Assembly: GCF_024586455.1 (NCBI RefSeq)
Contig: NC_065919.1
Span: 22,004,017 to 22,068,016 of the forward strand
Origin: Bactrocera neohumeralis
Taxonomy: Eukaryota > Arthropoda > Insecta > Diptera > Tephritidae
Length of the DNA stretch: 64,000 nt
Direction: 5' to 3'
Both the position numbers and the translations under genes were made by a program. The notes under the pieces are model-generated. The model saw only the letters and a program-made list of their open reading frames with translations, was not told where the DNA came from and did not search any database. Position 1 is the first letter of the stretch. Every line of letters starts with the position of its first letter. Below, one piece after another: positions 34,460 to 47,543 of this stretch.

Positions 34460-34810
34460 ATGACGGCGAAACGTAAAAATTCCAATTCCAATGAGATCAA
34501 CAACACTGCAACGAGCGAAGCGCCACCTGCCAATACAACGACGAACACGACGACAACAACAGTGACGTCAGCGGCGAACGCAAGAGCAAACAGCGGCACG
34601 ATCGCCGCCAATAATGGCCCCTCACCGCTAGCGACAGCGCCAACCACGCGGCGGGAACCACACCTAAGCACGAGCAGCAATGGTGAAGATGAGACCGATG
34701 TAATTGGCGATTTGGTGGGGCATTTCGGCAAGTGGCAATGCCTAATGACAATGCTATTGTCGCTGTTTCAGGTGCCGAATACATTTCACATATCGTCGTC
34801 GGTTTATCAG
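34460..34810 (+). CDS. Transporter coding exon 1
   Basis: Residues 1-117. Starts at the first in-frame ATG (MTAKRKNSNSNE). It is a low-complexity Asn/Thr/Ala-rich cytosolic tail followed by DVIGDLVGHFGKWQ and TM1 (LMTMLLSLFQVPNTFHISS). The donor is CAG|GTGAGT, phase 0. Confidence 0.85.
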
Positions 34811-37800
34811 GTGAGTCAGCAAGCGTTGAGGTAGTGAGCGCAAATTTTCATGAGTGGCGCGTATTTGTGTGGGTTCTGAGTGAAAATTGAAATGAAATGC
34901 TAATTGTTTTGATGCTTTATACCCTGAATAAGGTGTTAATAAAGTTTGTCACGAAGTTTTTAACATCTGTAAAGAATCGTTGGAGACTCTATACGCATGA
35001 CAAGCTGAGACGATTTAACCATTGCCGTTTGTTTGTCTGTCTAGCCAAACTAGTCTTCCCGGCTGTTGAGGTATGGATCTTTAATTTCAGATGTCCTTTT
35101 CTCCTCAAAAAGCTGCTTATTTGCCGGAAACGCCGACATCGGACCACTATAGCATATAGCTGCTATACAAACTGAACGGTTAGAACCAAGAAAAGACTTT
35201 TTCACGTACCTTGGGTACTTTGGCATGCAGTTTTGCCCAAGACAACATAACAATCTCCGAACAAATTGTTTAAATCGAGCCACTATAGCGTACTATATAT
35301 CTCTTATACAAACTGTTCGGCCATAATCAAAAAACAAAACTCCTTATACCATTTTCTGTTAAAAATAATTCACCTGTGAAGGGTATTATATATACAAATG
35401 CATTTCTCATTTATGTTTCGCTGCAGGCGATCAACAAAAACTTCTGGTGCAGCCGACCGCCGCACTTACAACACTTGCCGGTGGATGTGTGGCGCAATCT
35501 GAGCGATTCGCAGGACAATTGCTTTCAGGCGAATATAGACTGGAGTCAAGTGGGCAACGACAGCTTGCAGCTGCAGGTAAATATCAAAACAACAACAATA
35601 CTGCAAACACAACACAACGCACACGGCTGCCACAAGACCAGAGGATTAGCTGCAAATTGCCGAAATTTCCGCAGCCATACTTTGTCGTATGACCCCCCTC
35701 AATCACACGGTGGCCGGCTTGTGCATGCGTGTGTCTACTGCTTGTGTTGCATACGCGGCGCGCCGTGCAGCCAAGCGTGAAATTTCTACAAATTCGACAA
35801 TTTAATGCCTACTCTCACTTTCGCTCTTCCTCTCTTTGCAATTTCTTTCCGCTGCCATGCACCTAACTGTGCACTGTTGCATGCTATGTGACCGCATTTA
35901 TCTCAAATACACACGCATCCACATACACTAGCCAGCATTGCAACAACTGATACGCCAACAACAGCAATCACAAGGCATTTTACCACACGACGTCTCGGCA
36001 GTGTCGGCATTTCACAGTTATCTGCTCTCACCGCTGGCAGTTGTGCAGAATGAGACACGCATACCCTGCACCGCTTGGGAATACGACGCCAATGACAATT
36101 TGGGCAACACATGGACTTCACAGTGGGATTTGGTGTGCGACAAGGAGTACATTAAGAATGTGGCGGAGATGTTCTTTCTGCTGGGTGTGGCAACAGGTGG
36201 CATACTGTCGGGCTATTTGTCGGATAAATTCGGCCGCAAGAAGATGCTCTTCGTATCTGCTGTGCTGCAGACGATATTCGGTAAGTGTGTGCCAACAAAA
36301 GGCAACAAATATTTATATTAAAATGCCTTAGTAAGAATAATGTCGACAAATTTCATTCAACTGGAATTCAAAGTCTGGCAATAAAAGCTTATTTTATGAG
36401 TCCAAATATTTGCCATGGAAACTCTTTTTATTAGACGATGTTATTGTTCTTTTTAGGCAAGCTTCTTAGCAAGCAGTGTCTAATTTCTAAATACAATAAG
36501 AAACATAAAAAAATGTCAGCTTTCAGCTTTAGCTTGCAGGAAAAAAGTTCTAGTTAAAGCTTAGTAGTCGTTTGGAGCTTTCTTTAAATTTCCTAGATTT
36601 ATCTACACTTAGGGATGTACCATGACATTAGTTGCCAGATTCCAGTTAAGAACCTCTTTTTGGTGTTGCGAAAATTACTTTTTTCCGCTTTTAGCTTTGC
36701 TAGCCAAGCTTAGCTTTAAAAAACGAAATAATAGTATTTTCCTTACTTTGCTGTTACATTGTCATATCCTTGCCGGGGAAGTATATGAGCTCGTGGTTAA
36801 ATATCACTCTCAGGAATAGAAGTTAGAGCTAAATTGAATCTGTCGACTGTCAGTTAAGACAAGAATATCAGATCAGGTCTGCATCAACATCATTAGTTCT
36901 AGGTTCTATTATACCTCAGTTTTTTGAAACATGTTTCGGTTAGCTGCTAACTAGATTAACATAAATCTGTAAAACTACATTCCTAATTGCTAGCGCTGCT
37001 GAGGCCAAAGAGTCCAGGGACTGGGACGTAAAAAATGCAGGACAAATCTGTTAACGTACTCAATGTTTCCAGGTCCATGGGCATCTGCTCTTTTTAACGG
37101 AGTGGAGGTATTTCCCCTTCTCTGCTTCATCAGATGTTGTCATCGTCCATGCCTCTGCATCATATAACAGGACGGGGATGATAAGTAACTTGTAGAATTT
37201 GGTCTTTGTTCGTCATGAGAGGACTTTACTTTTCAATCGTTTACTTAGTCCAAAGTAGCACCTATGAAAAAAGTTATTTTCGATTTCGAGGCTGACATTA
37301 ATGTTTTTGTTAATAGTGGTTCCAAGATAGACGAATTTATCTATGACTTCGAAGTTATGACTGTCAACAGTGACGTGGAAGCCAAGTCGCAAATGCGACG
37401 ACTGTTAATTTTATGACAGGGTCCTCGTTCACTATCAGACCCATTTGCTTCGCTTCCTTATTCATTCTGAAGAAAGCAGAACTAACGGCGCGTTTGTTAA
37501 AGCCAATGATATCAATATCACCGGCATGCACCAGCAGCTGTACACTCTTATAGAAGATTGTAGCTTCTCTATTTAGATCTGCAGCTCGAATTATTTTCTC
37601 CATTAGTAGGTTAAAGAAGTCCCACAATAGAAAGTCGTTTTGTCTGAAACCTTGCTTGGTATCGAACGACTCGGAGAGGTTCTTCCCGATCCTGACGGAG
37701 CTTTTGGTATTGCTCAACATCAGTTTACACAGCCGTATTAGTTTTGTGGGCAGAATATTTTCGAGCCTTGAAATCGACGAAGAGGTGGTGTGTGACGATT

Positions 37801-40800
37801 ATCTTTTCCTTCTTCGATTGCTAATTTAAAGTAACTTTCGACGGATTATACAATAATATACGAGAAGCGGTGGTAATTTTAATAATTCGGACCTGTTGAA
37901 GTAGCGGATTCTTGGAACTGGAGTCCACTCTTTTTTTGCTATAAAGGATCAATGTGGCCTAGAAGAACATCAGTGCTTGGAGATTTTAATACAAGAGAAG
38001 ATGTTTCAAATTTTTTAAGAGGTCTTCAGTCATATTTACTTAGTCCAATTTGAGAGAGAGCGTTTTTACACCAAAATACCAAAAAATACCAAAGTTTGAC
38101 TTGGACTCTGCTGCTATTTGTGTACCTTTAGTCATGCATACATGTGGATAACAACAAATGCACAAGTATGCATTGCTGCAGCCACTTGAAGTCATTGATT
38201 CGATGCTTGCTAACGCCTTTTGTTGGTGGTGTCTAAGCACCGGCAGCAACTGTTGCCAATTCAATCTACACAATCAGAAGTGGCTGCCGCACACAGTATA
38301 TATGTGTTTGTAGTGCACACATACATACGCAAACACCTGCTTCAGTTAATGGCTTATTTGATTGGCAGCCTTGTTAGAGTGGCGGCATTGATTGTCAAGT
38401 TCAGAGTCAATTCCTGCCAGTTGTAGCCACAATCAATAGCCATTGTGGAGGTGTGTACCATTGTAGTTGTTGTTTTTACAAACACTTATTCACTGTTGCA
38501 TTGTTGTTGACATTTGTTGTTTTAGCAGCTAGGCTGACACTGGTCAGTGGTAAATGTCAAAGTCAACTGCAAGTGTACAATGTTGAAATTTAATTGCAAG
38601 CACAAGATAATAACCACAATCGAGAATAATTGAGATGGAGCGAAGGATTAAGATTGCTCTTTCATTTCAAAACGAGAAGCTTTTGTATACTCAAATAGTT
38701 TGGAAGTGGTGTGGAACATAAGTGTTTATTTTGAATTTTATTTATTTACTATATGTATGTAGATAAAAAGTATATCCTACCTTATACTTTAAGCATTGGA
38801 AAAACAAACGAAAGTGACCTATCTACGGGTTAAATTCCTTGCGGACGCATAACTTGAAGAGTGTATGCAATATTCCATTTTCTATAAGTCGTTTCCGTCT
38901 CAGAAACCTAAAGATAAATATATAAAAAGGTACTTATATTTGGACCAGCAATTTGATCTCAGTTAGCTTAAAGAGGTCATTTCGAAGAAATATGTTGTAG
39001 ACGGTATTTGCCTTTTTGAATCGCTCTATTATTCTCAAAATAAGTTACAATATTTTATGTTGCATAGCAGTATTATAGAAGACTCGTCGTTAAAAGGTTA
39101 GATTTCAAAAGTATAAATGATAAAATCTCTCCTACTAATTTTACAGCACTGTTCTCTCTTCCAATTATAGTTCTGATCCCACAAGAATGTATGATGAACT
39201 TTCACACTCTAATACCACCCCGAATATCTGCCTCTCTCTCACTGGTTTTATTTTAACTTAGAAATGAATAGAACAGTGTGATAATATCTTCTAATTATCA
39301 AAAAGAAACGCCTTAATAGTCAATATATGGAAGAAAATCCTTTAATCAATGTTGCCACCTTATAAAAATTTCATATAACATCAAGGCAGTGCAAAGTATT
39401 TGTATAACCGAACATTGCAGACTCTTGCAACTTGCAAGGATTAAAGCCAAGGAAGTACCCACAGGTACATGAGACCGGTTAGTTTTATGAGGTCTAGGGC
39501 AAGTTTTCATCCGATTTTATTCATTCCAGTTTGTAGACGGGCGTAATCGGACCACTGACACGCCCACGAATCGCCATTAACCGAAAACATATAAAGTGCC
39601 ATAACTAAGCACTAAACTAAGATATAAAACTGTAATTTGGTACACAATATCGCAGTGGCAAGGGGCACCTGTGGGCAAAATTTTTTGAAAACTGGGCGTG
39701 GCCCCGCCCTCTAACAAGTTTAATGTACATATCTCCTAAACCACTTAAGCTACAACAACCAAATTTGCTAAGCACAAATATTATAAGAACTTCTACCGAC
39801 AGTGTGAAAATGGATGATAACCCGCTCACTCCCCATATAACGTTAAAAACTTCTAAAAGCGCGATAAATGAATAACTAAATACGCTAGAGACATTAAATT
39901 TTACCACCGTGATGGTATTAGAAAGCTTTATGGAAGCCCACTTTATGGGGAAATACCATATTTCAGAACCCGACCAGCCGATTTCGACAAAATTTTGTAG
40001 GTTGTATTCTTTTTTACATTTGCATATTATATTATGAAATTGGACGAAATCGAACAACAACCACGCCTACTTTCCATATATCACAATATTAAATTCCACT
40101 TCATTCATTCAATTCCAGTACAGAAATCAAGAAGCAATTAATATAACGGGATAAAACTTTGCACGAATAATGTATTTGGTGTGTGCCATTTTATGACTCA
40201 AAATTGTTTAAATTAAATAAAAACTGCTCAAACCCCTAGGTACCGGATATTTAGACCCCGGTGCCTATAGTTGACTTTTGATCGAAAATTTCGACTAATG
40301 TGTGGAATATATAACTGAAATTAAGGGATAATCCTTCTCTTATAATGGTATGTATGTATGTATGCATGTCAAAAATGTTTTATAATGGTATGTACATATG
40401 TATGTCAAAAATGGGTAGAATTGGACCAATACTTCCCTTAGCCCCATATACTTAATATAGAGATTTTCGGAATTCGGGATGACTTTGTATCGCATATCTC
40501 GGCCAATATTTGAGTTATCCCAATGAAAATGAGAGAGCGTGTTTGGCTCATAACAGTGTATCTTTGTGCCTAAAATGGAAACATTGAAAACTTGACCTAG
40601 CTCATATACAAGTAATATCAGGATTTTCGAACATTCGGCTGACTTTATACTATTTTTTTACACCTTAAGGTATTTCCATGGCTTTGATTATTGAAGGTTG
40701 AAAAAGTATAAAATGTTCGGTTGCACCTGAACTTAGCCCTTCCTTACTATTTTATACTTGTTTTTTGAGACTTTTTTATTTATTTAACAAAAAGTAAATT

Positions 40801-43800
40801 TTAAAGCGATTATAATCTAATGTAAAGCAATTTATAAAATTATCTTCACTGTTTTTCTCACAGGTTTGGTGCTGTATTTCCCAAAATCTTTGGAAATGTT
40901 TCTGCTGCTTCGCGCCCTACTAGGTTTAGTCTCCGTGTCCGTCACATATGCTGGTCTCATTTTGGCCATTGAGTATGTGGACGGCAAATGGCGTACCATA
41001 GCCGGCATGTACAATTTATTTCCACTGCCAATATCGTACATGTTGATCGCCGGCATCGCCTATCTGACGCAGGACTATCAGCGGCTACAACTCTGCATCG
41101 GCCTACCGGGAATATTTCTTTGCTTTCTATGGTGAGTATCAACTTAACGGTATTTAAAACTGTACCCGATATTCAAAATACAAACATAATGCTCATAGTA
41201 AAAATTAATCGCTTCATTAAGTAATCAAATTAAAAAAAAAAAACTTAATGAGAACTGACAGTTTGATTTTGCGTTAAATAATTAAACACATGAGAAGTTC
41301 TAATTTTTTAGTCAAAATATGCTGAGAAACATATTAAAGCATCTGTATGTGTGTAGTATGTGTATGTAGCTAAACTGATTTTTCTCACGTAGACGTGCGA
41401 TTTTTGATACTTGTTGTTTATGCTCCGTGTGTGGGCGTCGATCGAAGGAATAAATATTTTTTTTAGTTTCTTATCGTAAAATGAACATGCGCAGGCTATG
41501 AAAACAGACTGCGATTAAAACAATAACAAAAGAAAATAAATAGTTCGGAAATATTCGTCTGCTGTCTTTGCGAATTGAGAGTGAAATTATTTACACCAAT
41601 TCATTAGAAAATTGATTGAAGTTTTGATTTCTTTTTCTTCGATTTTGAATTGGTCGATCGAATTTTGTGTGTGATGTTAATAAAATTTATATTATGATAT
41701 ATTATTTTATAATTTCGTTAAGAATAATAAGAAACTAAAAACAAATTTAAAAAAAATTAAGAAAAAAAATATTTATAAAAAATGTTAAGTTATTAAATAA
41801 ATTGCCACTTAAACTGTGAGAAGAATATATATAAACAAGATTCAGATAGCTGTGGCCAGGGTATATTAATTTAGTGTTCCGATTCAACTCAAATTTGATG
41901 TGCCAATCCGGTGTGTTATCGGCAAAGTGCTTTGAACTGTCTTCTTGTTCGCCGAAGGTAAGACTGCTGAGAAGCTTCAGCCTCAGTCTTGCAAAGGCTG
42001 GGCAATGGAGTAGAAAGTGCCTGGATTTGTCCACCTTCGCCATACAACTTTGACAACTTGCGTGCGTCAAGATTTCCAGTCTTACAGTCTAGTAAGAAAC
42101 CCTACTATTGCGTTAACATGAACTGTGCTAAGGGAAAGTAGTTCAGAAGACCTCCTGTATTCCACCCTAGGCCAAAAGGCTATTCAGCACACGTGAGGGC
42201 CATTGATTCAATGCAAACGCAAGAGCTCCAACTCAATCCCATTCCAATGTGAGCGGGGCATAGTGTCTCCTCTAGCCAGCCTCTAGCTTTGCAGTTGCCA
42301 GTACCCCAGAGAAGAGACATTCCCTGACTAGCTCTGACCGTACAGTGAATACCCACCTTCCTGAAAAAAGCTGCACTTCGCAGCAGTACTTCTACCGCCA
42401 CCTCGTCTTGTGGTTAAGATTGACGGACCAACTTTCTCTGCCAGCTTCGACCCATCTGTGAAAAAGCTAGAAAGCTCGCACCTCTTCTCCAGTGTCCTCA
42501 TTCAGATATCTAGAAGATTTTTTTTTGAAAATGGGCGTGGATAAAATTCTTTCCGCATCATCAAGGTTGATTGTACGCTGATTGTCGTCGATATTAGCAG
42601 CTTCCTCTTTACTTGCCTGTGACCTCCTATGTTGGCCATTAGTCTGCTGAGTTGGGAGGTGATTTCGCTGCCTTTCGCGTGGCGTGCTGGATTTGTACCC
42701 AGAAGGTTACTGCTTTTTGCATCCTAAAAATCTCCGTAGCCGTTTGCGTACTTATTTTCAGTGGTATATGCTAATTTGTTAGCAGTAGTAGCTCTGCTTT
42801 TTCATCATCATTCTGAGTCATGCTTGCGTCTCTCTCATGAACTGATTAAGCTTTCTTGGCGCTTCTTCTGTGCCTCTTGCTGTAATTACTAGTTTTTATC
42901 GAGTTTTAATATAGCGTCATAGCTGATGTCCGATGATGAGTCTAGAATGGATCCTTATGCTGCTCCTGGCGTGACTGCTTTACATATGTCGTGATCTCCC
43001 TAAATTTTGGTACAAGAGTTTTCTCTTAATAAAGTAGCTCCTTATCTCAGCTCAGAAGTTTTTAAAGCTTCATCGATCATATCATATCCAACCATCTAGC
43101 GCTGTTGAAGGCGTTTTAGACACCTAAAGTCGCCAACAACACTATTCTTTTGTAATCCGAAAACGTCTCGTTTTTCTAATAAAATTATTATTTTTAACTA
43201 CATTAAACTAATACTATTAAATATAGCAGAGTTACTATTTACCATTACAAAGTTACATGGCATAATTCTTATCAAATTAATCGTAGTAACTTATTCTTTT
43301 TCATAATCATTGCAGGTTCGTCGTGCCCGAATCTCCGCGCTGGCTTTTGGTCAAAGGTCGCATTGCCGATGTGAAGAGTATAGTCGAGCGTGCCGCTAAA
43401 TTCAATGGCCGGCAACTACCACCAGACTACGAGTCCATGTTGAAACCACCACCGCAGGAAGACTCATCACAAAATTGCATCAGCCTCTTCAATTCGGGTT
43501 ATCTGCGCTGTGTGACAATTTGCTTTCTCTGCATTTGGTTTACCATGAATCTGGTTTACTATGGACTCATACTGAATATGAGTTCGTTTGGCGGAAATGT
43601 TTACTTGAATTCGGTGAGTTGATAAACGGAATGCAAAAAAAAAATTAGATCTATGTATTTGGTTAAGAAAATTTAATAGCAAATTTACACAAGACAGAAG
43701 AAAACAAATTTTATAATCTTTAGATGATATAATATTTATATAGTAGACTAATAAATACTAGAGTACACATTGTGCCAGTGACGACACGTCGTATACGTAA

Positions 43801-46800
43801 CATACATATGTTACAAGTATTCCTTCAATCCTTCGTTCGTTTTACTTCCTTCTCAAAGCATTGACAAAATTAAATGAAAATGAAATAAGATAAAATTAAC
43901 AAAATTAATTAAATTAAACTTCAAGCTAGACGTGTTAGAACATAAACACAGATTTAGCGCTTGTGAAGTGCATTTTGCTAGGCATTCGTATTAAAGCATA
44001 GCAAAGCAAACAACCATTCATATATAAATAACTTCTGCTAATAACTTAAATGCACATAACTAATTCATTTCACTCATTTCATTTGCTGCTATCAAACATG
44101 TGTTTGTGCTCACGTGTGAAATGCTCATTTCCTCTGGCTGACGGCACATGAGCTGAGGCATTAAAATATTGTGAAGAAGATGCATTCGTAGACATAAAAA
44201 ACCGATTAAAATTCTAATTCGCAAGCATATGTATATAGCTTATGTGCTTTAAGCTTTTTCTTGTGTTAGCTGTCAAGCTAGCAGCAATAGTTGCACTTTT
44301 TTGTAAGTTTTAATTGAATTGAAGGAAAATAAAATAAACACCAAGGCGAGCAATTCGTAACACATTTTGAGTGTGCTAATCTGGATATGAAAGCGAAAAA
44401 GGTCTTTAAGTAAAATATTCTCAATTTTTTGTAACAAATATTTAATTAGGGCTTTTGCATAGTAAATGAAAACCAATTTTGTCAGATATTTGATAGAAAT
44501 TATATCAGTTTTTACATCTACTTCCAGGCTCGTATAAGCTAATCTAAAATTCGGTTAATAAAAATACTAAATTAAGACCTGTTTTCCAAAATCTTTACCC
44601 TACGAGGCTCCTCACGACACCTTTTTCTGAAAAATTCTAACCTTAAAAATGCAATCTTTTATTAATTTGTATTTATGGTATCTACTTCATCTTATGTAGC
44701 CTCAGCTATAAATCTCCTTACTGATTCAATGATATTCTTGTATAAGCATGAAGGGGTTCCTTATTTTCTTTTTCTTCTATTCACCTTTCAATAAAGTCAC
44801 AATTATATATGTTTGTACATATATATGCGCTGATACCGATCAGACGACGAAATGAAAAAGTTCACATACGAATTTAAGTTCCAAATTAAATGCAGCTAAG
44901 ACGTATAGTCTTAAGTATAGTTTCTTTGTAAAATATGGTCGGATGAAAGCATGCCCAAAGATTGGAATTTAAGTGTGCTCTGATACCACAATCTACGCCA
45001 ACTACCGTGGGATAAGCCTCCTCAACATCGCGTATAAGGTTCTATAGAGCGTATTGTGTGAAGGATTGAAGCCCAACGTCAACAAACTGATTGGACCTTC
45101 AGTGTGGCTTCAGGCCTGGTAAATCAACAACTGACCAGATATTCACCATGTGCCAAATCTTGGAAAAGACCCATGAAAAGAGAATCGACACTCACCACCT
45201 CTTCGTCGATTTCAAAGCTGCCTTTGGCACCACCAAAAGGAGCTGCCTTTACGCCGCGATGTCTGAATTTGGTTTCCCGCAAAACCGCTGACGTTGAGCA
45301 ACACCAAAAGCTCCGTCAGGAACGGGAAGGACCTCTCCAAGCCAAACGAGGTTTCAGACAAGGCGACTCTCTTTCGTGTGACTTTTTCAAACTACTTCTA
45401 GAGAAAATAATTCGAGCTGCAGAACTAAACCGAGAAGGTACAATCTTCTATAAGAGTGTACAGCTGCTGGCATATGCCGATGATATTGATATCATCGGCC
45501 TCCAGAACCCGCGCCGTTAGTTCTACTTTCTCCAGGCTGGACAAGGAAGCACAGAAAATGGGTCTGGCAGTGAACGAGGGCAAATATCTCCTGTCGTCAA
45601 ACAAACAGTCGTCGCACTCGCGACTTGGCTCTCACGTCACTGTTGACAGTCATAACTTTGAAGTTGTAGATAATTTCGTCTATTTAAGAACCAGTATTAA
45701 CACCACCAACAATGTCAGCCTGGAAATCCAACGCTGGATTGCTCTTGCCAACAGGTGCTACTTCGGACTGAGTAGGCAATTGAAAAGTAAAGTCCTCTCT
45801 CGACGAACAAAAGCCAAACTCTACAAGTCGCTCATAATTCCCGTCCTGCTATATGGTGCAGAGGCTTGGACGATGACAGCAACCTATGAGTCGACGTTAC
45901 GAGTTTTCGAGAGAAAAGTTCTGCGAAAGATTTATGGTCCTTTGCGCATTGGCCACGGCGAATATCGCATTCGATGGAACGATGAGCTGTACGAGATATA
46001 CGACGACATCGACATTGTTCATCGAATTAAAAGACAGCGGCTACGCTGGCTAGGTCATGTTGTCCGGATGGACGAAAACACTCCAGCTCTGAAGGTATTC
46101 GACACAGTACCCGCCGGGGGAAGCAGAGGAAGAGGAAACCCTCCACTCTGTTGGAAGGACCAGGTGGAGAAGGACCTGGCTACAGTTGGAATGCCAAATT
46201 TTTTCGTTTCTTTTACCAAGATTGTATTAAGATTAATCTTTCACACAGTACGCTCATCCCCCGGCAGTTGGCGCAGATTGTGGGGTCTCCCTTTTTGTGG
46301 ATTGGGCAGAGCATACTTAAATTCTAATCGTCGGGCATGCTTTCATCTGACCATATTCCACAAAGAAGCTGATGCATGCTCCTTATCAGTTCTTCGCCGC
46401 TGTGTTTGAATAGCTCGGCCGGCAATCCATCGGCCCCCGCCGCTTTGTGGTTCTTCAGACGGGTAATTGCTATTCAAACTTCTTCAAGGTCGCGCAATAG
46501 AACGTCTGCTCCATCGTCGTCGATTGGTGTTGTTCTTTCACTGCCATTCAACAGGCTGTTCCCTCCATAATTTCAGTAAGCTCTAGGCATCAGTCACTAG
46601 ATCACCTCTGGGGGTTTTAAAAGATTCCGGATCTAATTCAAAATGAAGACATGAACAAATAATGAATTTGCAAGCAGATTTTCATATCCAGGCTGCACTG
46701 TACTTTGTATCAACAGTGCGAAGTGATCGAAATTAACAGATAATTAAGCTTTCAACCATGCGCTTCACTGGTTGTCTACGAGAACTTTGCCCGCTGGCGC

Positions 46801-47511
46801 TGTGCCAACTTTCTCTTAGTAAGATAGAGACGTATCTAATAGTATCGTTGTACTGACAAGGCATAAATAGCTAAGTAAATACCATAAATATATATTATAT
46901 AAATTTAAATGCCTAACTAAAACATAACTGAGTCACGGACTGGCAACATAATGTTGTTTTTATTTTTTTGTTTTTTTTTATTTTATTTTTTTTTTTAATT
47001 TATGGCTAATATGTGAACGCCAGACGCTCGTAAACGCTAATTAGGCATATTGAACCAAAAAAAAGTATGGCGAACATATTCACTTTAGTCCATAAGTTTG
47101 CTCCATAATGTTTTTATACAAACTTCAACAAAAATGACACCGCTAACTATCGATAAAATAAGTTATTAAGAAAAAAAGAAACAAATTAATACAATGTGGC
47201 GCTCAATCATAGCATTTTTCTCGTTCTCTTTTCATTACAAAAAATATCAACAACAACATTGTGACACACAACCACAGGCTTTAGCTGGCCTAGTCGAAAT
47301 CCCCGCCATCGCCATCGCCATGTACATCATCACAAAGGTTGGCAAAAAGTGGCTCTTCTGCGCCACATTCTTCTGCACGAGCATCGCCTGCTGTTGCGCG
47401 GCCATTACCGAGGGCAATGATGACCAGCTCTGGCTGAAGATTACATTCCTCATGATTGGTGAGTTGCCGCTGTGATTTTGTTTGTCCCAGCATGTATCCA
47501 TAAATATGTTC

Positions 47512-47543
<32 letters not shown>

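Noticed and set aside
34426..34784. Long minus-strand frames opposite exon 1 of the transporter
   Set aside because: They are mirror frames of a low-complexity Asn/Thr/Ala coding exon that has matched splice sites and family motifs on the other strand.
39617..40060. 147-codon minus-strand frame in intron 3
   Set aside because: It falls in dispersed repeat 2, lacks any domain, and its composition follows the repeat, not a protein.
44935..46625. Twin priming as the explanation for the inverted LINE pieces
   Set aside because: Twin priming would leave a sense 3' end with its tail and an inverted 5' part; here the 5' part is in sense relative to the missing tail and no tail is present.
47194..47277. 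Upstream extension of transporter exon 6 with its own ATG
   Set aside because: The frame is open by chance; the acceptor ending at 47277 joins exon 5 in exact phase and the extension has no family similarity.
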